Positions 1 to 5,149 of a stretch of 5,149 bases of DNA are shown one piece after another. The DNA comes from Thiotrichaceae bacterium (GTDB lineage: Bacteria > Pseudomonadota > Gammaproteobacteria > Thiotrichales > Thiotrichaceae). Position numbers and translations under genes: made by a program. The stretch lies in the NCBI GenBank assembly GCA_027024625.1, contig JALVRY010000232.1:1-5149 (forward strand), in the 5' to 3' direction. How positions within the stretch are numbered: position 1 is the stretch's first letter; every line of letters starts with the position of its first letter. Under the pieces are notes generated by a model, which ran no database searches, was not told where the DNA came from, and saw only the letters and a list, made by a program, of their open reading frames with translations.

Positions 1-533
1 GGAATATCATCATCAAAATCATCAAAACCTTGTGCGGGTGGAGCTGATTGCGGTGAATTTTGAGATTGCTGTTGAGAAACACCTCCTCCAGAATAACCAC
101 TAGCCTGATTTTGATTCTGTGACACTCCACCACCAGCCCCTTGTTGCTGGTTTTGACCATACCCACCACTTTGTTGTGGCGCACCTTGTCCTTGAGGACG
201 ACCACCTAGCATCTGCATTTCATTCGCAACAATTTCTGTAGAATAGCGATCACTGCCATCCTTAGCCTGCCATTTACGCGTTTGCAATTTACCTTCAATA
301 TAAACTTGTGAGCCTTTACGCAAGTATTCACCCATAATCTCTGCCAAACGACGAAAAGCGACAACACGATGCCATTCAGTACGCTCTTGCATTTGACCTG
401 TTTGTTTATCTTTCCATGATTCATTGGTTGCAATGCTGATATTCGTTACTGCATCACCACTTGGCATATATTTTGTTTCTGGATCATTACCTAAAGTACC
501 AACCAGAATTACTTTATTCACACCTCTTGCCAT
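1..533 (-). CDS. ssb: Single-stranded DNA-binding protein SSB (last codon and stop beyond window edge)
   Basis: SSB coats single-stranded DNA during replication, recombination and repair, and recruits partner proteins through its acidic C-terminal tip. Reading down from the ATG at 533-531, 177 full codons plus two bases are visible. The protein starts [12 protein letters not shown] and has an OB fold over residues 1-111. Trp40, Trp54, Phe60 and Trp88, the DNA-stacking residues of the E. coli protein, are all present, as is His55. Residues 112-169 form a Gln/Gly/Ser-rich linker. The tip reads FDDFDDDIP at residues 170-178, so only the final Phe (expected from the family's DDDIPF end) and the stop lie outside, giving about 179 residues against 178 in E. 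coli. A GAAGG ribosome-binding site sits 7 bases before the ATG (plus-strand 541-545). The gene follows the MFS transporter gene in the same direction. It is intact as far as can be seen. Confidence 0.97.
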   Translation of the reverse strand, partial: MARGVNKVILVGTLGNDPETKYMPSGDAVTNISIATNESWKDKQTGQMQERTEWHRVVAFRRLAEIMGEYLRKGSQVYIEGKLQTRKWQAKDGSDRYSTEIVANEMQMLGGRPQGQGAPQQSGGYGQNQQQGAGGGVSQNQNQASGYSGGGVSQQQSQNSPQSAPPAQGFDDFDDDI

Positions 534-609
534 AATTATTCCTTCACGATTTTATTTAATAAATACCTCAATACCATAATACTATGAGATATTTCCTTGT
601 TTATATTTA

Positions 610-637
610 TTTATCTCACTCACTGACACACTGTCAA
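610..637 (-). promoter_or_regulatory. Candidate sigma70 promoter for ssb, inside the 3' end of the transporter gene
   Basis: On the minus strand a perfect -35 hexamer TTGACA (637-632) is followed after 16 bp by GATAAA (615-610), which matches the -10 consensus at four of six positions. Transcription would begin near 603, leaving a leader of about 70 nt before the ssb ATG. The -35 lies in the last codons of the upstream transporter gene, so ssb could be expressed independently of it. The call rests on pattern matching only. Confidence 0.4.
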
Positions 638-1969
638 CAAAGCGTCCTCATCTAATTCCTTTTTATCTACCTTAAGGTAAACGACTCCCTCACTCGAGTC
701 GATAGAAACTTCTTTAACACCTACAATTTGTGATATTTCAAGCTCTAAGGCATCATAATTGCTTAATGATTTATCTGCTAATTCTAGTATACGTGAGGTA
801 TAAAAATTAGGTTTTGGCAAAGTTAGTGCAACAAACATCCAAATCCATGCCACTCCCGCGCCCAGCAAAAATACACCTGTATAACCATATTGGCTTTGCA
901 CAAGCCCCCCAATTAAACCACCAGCAAAAATACCCGAAAATTGTGATGTGCTAAACACACCCATTGCAGTACCTTTGCTACTCACATCAGAATATTTTGC
1001 CACCAAAGAAGGCTGGACTGCTTCTAAAAAATTAAAGCCGATAAAAAAGCTAAGGAAAACTAACATTAAGATGATGTTATCAGCCCGCCCAAATGCCATA
1101 CCAAATTGGGCAATAATAATCGCAAATATTGCAATCAAGAATAAAGGTTTTATTTTATGATATTTCTCTGCAATGATAATTAGCGGGACAGAAAACAAAA
1201 ATGAACCAACAAATACTGGCAAATAGATCTTCCAATGTTCAGAGCTTTCCAAGCCCATACTATCTTGGAAGATTAATGGCAGCACACTAAAGTTAGCTGT
1301 CATAATCATGTGCAAAATAAACACACCTATATTCATTCTCCACAATGAGCGATTCTTTAAAGCTGCACTCAAGTATCCGCTATTAATACCCGCATCACGA
1401 TGTACATGTTGTTGCTGTGGCTGAGGTACAAGAAATACAATCAACAAAATACCAGCAATAGCTAAACCTGCAGTTATCCAAAAAATCCCTGAAACACCTG
1501 CCCACTCATTAATCAGAGGCCCAATGATCATCGCCAACATAAAGGAAATGCCAATCGTCATACCAACCACTGACATTACTTTAGCTCGATTTTGCTCGCG
1601 AGTTAAATCCGCAGCCAGAGCCATCGTTGCTGCGGCTACTGCTCCCATTCCTTGAATTGCTCGCCCTACAATAATAATCCAAATATTATCTGTACTTGCC
1701 GCAACAATGCTTCCTAGTGCAAAAACTAACAAACCACCAACTATAACTGGTTTACGCCCAATCTTATCCGACAATAAGCCCAAGGGGATTTGAAATGTGG
1801 CTTGTGTTAAACCATAAATACCCATTGCAATACCAATGAGTACAGGTGTTGCATCATGCAAAGTCTCAGTGTACAAAGCAAATACAGGTAAAATCATAAA
1901 CAAACCCAGCATTCGCACTGCATAAACGGCGGAAAGCGACCCTGCGGTATACCATTCTTGTTTGTTCAT
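620..1969 (-). CDS. yajR: YajR-like MFS transporter with C-terminal YAM domain
   Basis: This is an inner-membrane major facilitator superfamily protein, a presumed proton-driven exporter of unknown substrate. The 449 residues give twelve hydrophobic segments in two six-helix halves, with a hydrophilic loop around 183-205. Motif A (GLLSDKIGRKP, 64-74) has the key Asp68 and Arg72. The motif B region includes Arg103, followed by DLTREQNR at 121-128, and the motif C region ends in Gly150-Pro151. The N-terminus and these motifs resemble E. coli YajR as I remember it. Residues from about 390 to 449 are soluble, with an alternating strand/helix pattern that fits the ferredoxin-like YAM domain special to YajR. 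The ATG at 1969-1967 is chosen because it places YajR-like residues before helix 1, although no good Shine-Dalgarno sequence precedes it. In Pseudomonas aeruginosa an MFS gene likewise sits beside ssb. The family call is firm; the substrate is unknown. Confidence 0.9.
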   Translation of the reverse strand: MNKQEWYTAGSLSAVYAVRMLGLFMILPVFALYTETLHDATPVLIGIAMGIYGLTQATFQIPLGLLSDKIGRKPVIVGGLLVFALGSIVAASTDNIWIIIVGRAIQGMGAVAAATMALAADLTREQNRAKVMSVVGMTIGISFMLAMIIGPLINEWAGVSGIFWITAGLAIAGILLIVFLVPQPQQQHVHRDAGINSGYLSAALKNRSLWRMNIGVFILHMIMTANFSVLPLIFQDSMGLESSEHWKIYLPVFVGSFLFSVPLIIIAEKYHKIKPLFLIAIFAIIIAQFGMAFGRADNIILMLVFLSFFIGFNFLEAVQPSLVAKYSDVSSKGTAMGVFSTSQFSGIFAGGLIGGLVQSQYGYTGVFLLGAGVAWIWMFVALTLPKPNFYTSRILELADKSLSNYDALELEISQIVGVKEVSIDSSEGVVYLKVDKKELDEDALLTVCQ

Positions 1970-1972
1970 AAG

Positions 1973-2026
1973 ACGACAATTAGCTCAATATTAATAAGGT
2001 GAAATGATGCGTTCAAACGACAATTA
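1973..2026. repeat. 10-bp direct repeat ACGACAATTA flanking the transporter promoter candidate
   Basis: The decamer ACGACAATTA occurs at 1973-1982 and again at 2017-2026 in the same orientation, 44 bp apart start to start, roughly four helical turns. The copies bracket the predicted -10 and -35 of the MFS gene. The second copy runs into a small dyad, ATTGC-AA-GCAAT, at 2026-2037. Spacing and position are compatible with paired binding sites for a regulator, but no known regulator motif is recognised. Confidence 0.35.
1988..2016 (-). promoter_or_regulatory. Weak candidate sigma70 promoter for the MFS transporter gene
   Basis: On the minus strand TTGAAC (2016-2011; four of six matches to the -35 consensus) and TAATAT (1993-1988; four of six matches to the -10) are separated by exactly 17 bp. 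Initiation near 1981 would leave a leader of only about 12 nt without a clear ribosome-binding site, which weakens the call. A 10-bp direct repeat lies on either side of this element. Confidence 0.3.
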
Positions 2027-2147
2027 TTGCAAGCAATGTGATGTAATCGTAGTAAATTCCAGCGTCACCTTTCTCACAATAGATAAAACTTTCATCAACA
2101 ACATAATTACACCTAACATTCTTGCAAAATTTTGTTAGATTAATTTT

Positions 2148-2171
2148 GGTAGGCTACCTATACTTAGCCTA
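2148..2171 (+). promoter_or_regulatory. Nested dyad over a TATACT -10-like hexamer upstream of the ECF sigma gene
   Basis: TAGGCTA at 2150-2156 and TAGCCTA at 2165-2171 form a perfect 7-bp inverted repeat with an 8-bp spacer. The left arm is itself part of a second palindrome, GGTAG-G-CTACC (2148-2158). The spacer contains TATACT (2159-2164; five of six matches to the -10 consensus), which would start transcription near 2171, about 28 nt before the sigma factor ATG. No convincing -35 lies 16-18 bp upstream. The element could be an activator- or sigma-dependent promoter overlapped by an operator. It is a pattern-based inference with no known motif behind it. Confidence 0.35.
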
Positions 2172-2198
2172 ACCCCACACCCCTTCACGGATTTTGTT

Positions 2199-2705
2199 AT
2201 GACACACCAAGCCTTTTCTAACACCATTTACCCTGAGTTAAAACGCCTTGCTGCCAGACAAATTTATCGAGAAAGAGCAAACCATACACTATGCCCTACA
2301 GCATTGGTCAATGAAGCATATATCAAGCTGCAAAATCATAAAGATTTATCAAATATTGACCGCTCACATTTTTTAGCCCTTTCTTGCCGGTGCATTCGAC
2401 AAATTCTAGTGGACTATGCTCGTGAACGCGGCGCACAAAAACGTGGTAGCAATCAGCAGCTACTAACACTAAATGAGGAGTTAGTTGGTCAAGATAATGC
2501 TCAAGATGTTGACCTAATTTTACTGGATAATTTATTAAAACAATTAAAAGAAAGAGATCCTACACAGGAACAAGTTGTCGAACTACGTTTTTTTGCGGGA
2601 ATGACAAATAACGAAATTTCAGAGGTATTAGATATATCTGTCGCCACGGTAAAACGTAAATGGGTTATGGCAAGAACATGGTTATTTCGTGAAATGAAGC
2701 AGTAA
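2199..2705 (+). CDS. ECF sigma factor, TIGR02999/PF07638 type, paired with a Ser/Thr kinase
   Basis: This is an alternative RNA polymerase sigma factor of 168 residues, with region 2 at about 5-75, a linker around 83-104 and region 4 at about 105-165. Family hallmarks are the YPELKRLA segment (11-18), RANHTLCPTALVNEAY (26-41), SHFLALSCRCIRQILVDYAR (56-75) and the helix-turn-helix MTNNEISEVLDISVATVKRKW (135-155). PTAL at 33-36 occupies the place of the acidic DAED motif that ordinary ECF sigmas use to contact RNA polymerase. In the kinase-controlled relatives EcfK and EcfP a threonine in this area is phosphorylated, so Thr34 is the likely acceptor (inference). The first region 2 helix seems shortened by about 20 residues. 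The reading frame is open back to 2139 but has no ATG, GTG or TTG, so the ATG at 2199 is the only plausible start; its ribosome-binding site is weak. The kinase gene follows after 8 bp. Target genes are unknown. Confidence 0.9.
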   Translation: MTHQAFSNTIYPELKRLAARQIYRERANHTLCPTALVNEAYIKLQNHKDLSNIDRSHFLALSCRCIRQILVDYARERGAQKRGSNQQLLTLNEELVGQDNAQDVDLILLDNLLKQLKERDPTQEQVVELRFFAGMTNNEISEVLDISVATVKRKWVMARTWLFREMKQ

Positions 2706-2713
2706 ACAAGATC

Positions 2714-4921
2714 ATGCTAAATTTAGATTATGATACGGTTGAAGATTTATTTAGCCGCTGTTTAGAAATAGACCCCAGCAAGCAATTAGAGTGGCTAAAA
2801 ACACATTGCGATGAAAATACAGCACTCTTTAATGAAGTAAAAAGCCTACTCACAGCCTATGATGACTCTGAAGATTTTTTATCACAACCCATCCAATTTG
2901 AAACCTTGAGTGATACTCAACAAAAGGTTTTTATCAAACATATTGAATCAAAATATCTTGGCAAAGAACTTGGGGCTTATAAAATTGATCGATTACTTGG
3001 ACGTGGTGGTATGGGTTGCGTTTATCTTGCCCACCGCAATGACGGCGAATATGAACAAGAAGTTGCAATTAAAGTCGTTGAATCCAGCACATTAGAAACC
3101 TTGCAATTCAAACGTGAACGTCAAATTCTAGCCCAATTAAATCATCCAAATATTGTTACATTGCTGGATGGTGGAACACTGCCCAATGGTGAGGGCAGCT
3201 ATTTCGTGATGGAGCATGTCAAGGGCTTAACCATAGATGAGCATATCAAGAATAAACAACTCAATACCAAACAAATAATACAACTTATGATTCAACTGGG
3301 CTTAGTCATCCACGAAGCTCATCAACACGGTATTATTCACTGCGATATAAAGCCCGCCAATATTTTGGTCAATGAAGACGGTATTTTAAAATTACTGGAC
3401 TTTGGTATCTCTCAATTACTCAATAATCCACACCAAGATGGCGAGCCACCTGCAAAACGCTTTGCCCTTACACCAGAATACTCTAGCCCACGTCGCCACC
3501 AACAGCACCCTCCTGTCATTAGCGACGATATTTTCAGCTTAGGCATTTTGTTATCACATACCATATCGGGCAAACTTCCTGTTGTTTTTGAACCAGACTA
3601 CATGGCACTCCCTGAACCTAATATCCCAAAAACAGCCTTGCATATCGAAAATAAAGAGCTTCAATGCATCTTCTTAAAAGCAGCCAACCCTTCTGAGAAA
3701 AAACGCTACTCCAGTGCAAAAGCCTTTGTTGATGACCTACAAAACTGGCTTGATAAAAAAGTTGTTAACGCTGTTGGTCATAAATTGCCTTATATTTTAA
3801 AAAAGCATATACGACGAAATTGGCGATATTGGAGTTTAGCAACCGTCATTTTGCTTACATTAATTATTACGATCATCGTCTGGATAAATAAGGCAAGAGT
3901 TGAACAAGCAAAACAACAAAGCCAAACAACAACTGAATTCATGTTAGCAGATGTAGACAACGCCTTACAGAACTTACCTAATGCGACGCTTCTGCGGAAA
4001 AGAATCATTCAAGCCGCTTTAGATCGCATTAAAAAACAAGTAGAAAAATCCCCTGATAATACTGATATAAAAAAACTAGAAGCAGATATGCTAAATCATC
4101 TTGCTGAGGTAACAGGACATCCTTACTCTTTAAATGAAAACGCCAAGGAAGAAGCATTACTATTATACAATCAGGCATTGGATATTTATCAAACCATTGA
4201 TGCAGAGCGCTCAGACCCAGTCCATTCCGCAGAAAATATCGCCGATACACAACGTAGAATTGCCGAAATTATCGCCTACCAAGGAAACATAAAAAAAGGG
4301 ATGGAGATATTGAGCAATGCCAGAAAATCTATTGAAGAGGTTTACACCAATGCAGAAACTCCAATGCAGAAGCGCTTTCCCATTGTTATTCTTTACACAG
4401 TTGAAGCTCATGGTTATCTCCACATGGACAACCTTCCACAAGCAGAGGAGTTACTTAGCAAAGCATGGAAGATAATAGAATCCACGCCACCTCCCAGTTA
4501 TATCAAATACCGTCTATATATCGCCTTATTGTATGAAGAAAGTGGGCATTTATCCTTATTAAAGAAAGACTTTAAAACCGCAAAAGAAATATATTTAAAA
4601 CTGATAGAAAAATATAAGCACAAAAATTTATGGCAACATAAAACACGTTTAGCACGGGTACATAATGGTCTTGCTTGTATTGCTTTGCATGATAGCACGA
4701 CAAAAGAAGCCCAACAGCATCTGCAAAAATTATGGAAAGTGTATAGTAATGTACGCAGGAAATATCCACAAGCTGAAAACCTCGAGACACGAATCAAACT
4801 CTACCAGCAAACATACAACCGCTTTGGCAATGCACAAAAAATAAATACCAACGATTTTTTTACAGCAATGTACTGTGATAATCCCACTGCATTTATGCTT
4901 GCACCATCCAAAAGCAAGTAA
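2714..4921 (+). CDS. Transmembrane Hanks-type Ser/Thr protein kinase with TPR-like C-terminus (PknS/PknT-like)
   Basis: This kinase probably phosphorylates and activates the ECF sigma factor encoded 8 bp upstream. Residues 1-60 form a helical domain common at the N-terminus of sigma-linked kinases (DLFSRCLEID, then EVKSLLTAYDDS). The kinase domain, about 88-347, has the glycine loop GRGGMG (96-101), the VAIK lysine Lys120, helix C Glu135, catalytic loop HCDIKPAN (209-216; Asp211, Asn216), DFG (229-231), Asp272 in DDIFSLG and Arg331 in KKRYSSA. All residues needed for catalysis are present, so it should be active. Two are unusual: Cys210 replaces the HRD arginine, and the APE position reads SPR (258-260). 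One membrane segment spans about 372-391. The basic KKHIRRNWR before it suggests the kinase is cytoplasmic and the C-terminus outside. Residues 395-735 are helical with four or five TPR-like units (about 479-495, 514-543, 560-589, 603-634, 648-680), likely a sensor. The start is the ATG eight bases after the sigma stop, with a weak ribosome-binding site that suggests translational coupling. The ligand is unknown. Confidence 0.93.
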   Translation: MLNLDYDTVEDLFSRCLEIDPSKQLEWLKTHCDENTALFNEVKSLLTAYDDSEDFLSQPIQFETLSDTQQKVFIKHIESKYLGKELGAYKIDRLLGRGGMGCVYLAHRNDGEYEQEVAIKVVESSTLETLQFKRERQILAQLNHPNIVTLLDGGTLPNGEGSYFVMEHVKGLTIDEHIKNKQLNTKQIIQLMIQLGLVIHEAHQHGIIHCDIKPANILVNEDGILKLLDFGISQLLNNPHQDGEPPAKRFALTPEYSSPRRHQQHPPVISDDIFSLGILLSHTISGKLPVVFEPDYMALPEPNIPKTALHIENKELQCIFLKAANPSEKKRYSSAKAFVDDLQNWLDKKVVNAVGHKLPYILKKHIRRNWRYWSLATVILLTLIITIIVWINKARVEQAKQQSQTTTEFMLADVDNALQNLPNATLLRKRIIQAALDRIKKQVEKSPDNTDIKKLEADMLNHLAEVTGHPYSLNENAKEEALLLYNQALDIYQTIDAERSDPVHSAENIADTQRRIAEIIAYQGNIKKGMEILSNARKSIEEVYTNAETPMQKRFPIVILYTVEAHGYLHMDNLPQAEELLSKAWKIIESTPPPSYIKYRLYIALLYEESGHLSLLKKDFKTAKEIYLKLIEKYKHKNLWQHKTRLARVHNGLACIALHDSTTKEAQQHLQKLWKVYSNVRRKYPQAENLETRIKLYQQTYNRFGNAQKINTNDFFTAMYCDNPTAFMLAPSKSK

Positions 4922-4934
4922 AAACCATCTATCC

Positions 4935-4968
4935 TCTATCGGATAATAATCCATATTTATCCGATAGA
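4935..4968 (+). terminator. Perfect 12-bp stem-loop after the kinase gene, possible terminator
   Basis: TCTATCGGATAA (4935-4946) and TTATCCGATAGA (4957-4968) are exact inverted repeats around a 10-nt loop, beginning 13 bases after the kinase stop codon. The position suits an operon 3' end. However, the stem is AT-rich and no run of T follows it on the plus strand, so it does not meet the usual intrinsic terminator pattern. It may instead be an RNA-stabilising 3' hairpin or a protein-binding dyad. Confidence 0.4.
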
Positions 4969-5149
4969 CAGCCTAGAAATTAAGATAAAAATAGGATTAA
5001 TATACTCTTATTTTGTAACAACTTTTTTTACAAATTATTAGCTATCAAATTTTAATCACCTCACATCAAAATAATAATTCCTTTCCTATACTCCTTATAA
5101 TAACAATAACTTGCAGTAAGTAGCGTTCACTGAAAAATAGGCAGATAAA
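4969..5149. other. AT-rich non-coding tail, no gene recognised
   Basis: No plausible coding start with family resemblance is visible on either strand. The stretch contains TATACT hexamers at 5001-5006 and 5087-5092, neither with a good -35 at 16-18 bp, and a weak 7-bp inverted repeat TTTGTAA/TTACAAA (5012-5018 and 5028-5034). CCTATACT at 5085-5092 repeats the octamer at 2157-2164 upstream of the sigma gene. It may carry the promoter of a gene beyond the window. Confidence 0.5.

Noticed and set aside
206..433. Minus-strand reading frame of 75 codons
   Set aside because: It lies inside ssb in a different frame. The ssb frame has a full OB-fold signature, and this one has no recognisable features.
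551..563. Palindrome TTTATTTAATAAA upstream of ssb
   Set aside because: It is pure A/T in an AT-rich leader and easily arises by chance.
585..618. Inverted repeat TGAGATA/TATCTCA between the transporter gene and ssb
   Set aside because: The 7-bp AT-rich stem has a 20-nt loop and no T-run after it, so it is not a credible terminator.
534..640. Possible LexA box for ssb
   Set aside because: ssb is SOS-linked in E. coli, but I find no CTGT-N8-ACAG arrangement here. The TGACA/TGTCA dyad has only a 3-bp spacer.
948..1160. Plus-strand reading frame of 70 codons opposite the transporter gene
   Set aside because: It is antisense to a well-supported MFS coding region and its product resembles no family I know.
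2910..3095. Plus-strand reading frame of 61 codons inside the kinase gene
   Set aside because: It overlaps the kinase glycine loop and VAIK region in another frame, with no independent evidence of coding.
3790..4954. Several minus-strand reading frames of 72-99 codons opposite the kinase C-terminus
   Set aside because: They overlap one another and the kinase gene, and have Cys/Phe-rich compositions typical of antisense of an AT-rich helical coding region.
5012..5034. Inverted repeat TTTGTAA/TTACAAA in the right-hand tail
   Set aside because: The stem is short and nearly all A/T, and no gene end lies close by.

Overview
The window looks like chromosomal DNA from an AT-rich gammaproteobacterium. 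The evidence is an SSB that matches the Escherichia coli protein almost position for position in its DNA-binding core, a YajR-type transporter next to ssb (an arrangement known from pseudomonads), and an ECF sigma factor/Ser-Thr kinase pair of the kind described in Xanthomonas and Vibrio. Codon use and base composition look even along the window. The genus cannot be read from the sequence. I see no tRNA, rRNA, CRISPR array, insertion sequence or phage gene.

Left part, minus strand (1-1969): ssb, cut by the window edge just before its last codon, lies downstream of a complete 449-residue MFS transporter with a C-terminal YAM-like domain. They are separated by 86 bp. The best ssb promoter candidate overlaps the 3' end of the transporter gene.

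Middle (1970-2198): a 229-bp divergent intergenic region. It holds a weak sigma70-like promoter for the transporter, flanked by a 10-bp direct repeat, and a nested dyad around a TATACT hexamer just upstream of the sigma factor gene.

Right part, plus strand (2199-4921): a two-gene operon with an 8-bp gap. The first gene encodes a short ECF sigma factor of the TIGR02999/PF07638 type (168 aa). The second encodes a 735-aa transmembrane Ser/Thr kinase with an N-terminal helical domain, a Hanks-type kinase domain, one membrane segment and a roughly 340-residue TPR-like helical C-terminus probably outside the cytoplasm. No anti-sigma factor is present. The sigma factor has PTAL where ordinary ECF sigmas have the acidic DAED motif. 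The likely logic is that a signal sensed across the membrane activates the kinase, which phosphorylates the sigma factor and lets it bind RNA polymerase. The regulon is not visible here.

Right edge (4922-5149): non-coding and AT-rich, starting with a perfect 12-bp stem-loop after the kinase stop codon. The sigma/kinase pair is the most interesting part of the window. It is a variant of a described type of system, with several unusual residues, rather than a wholly new one.
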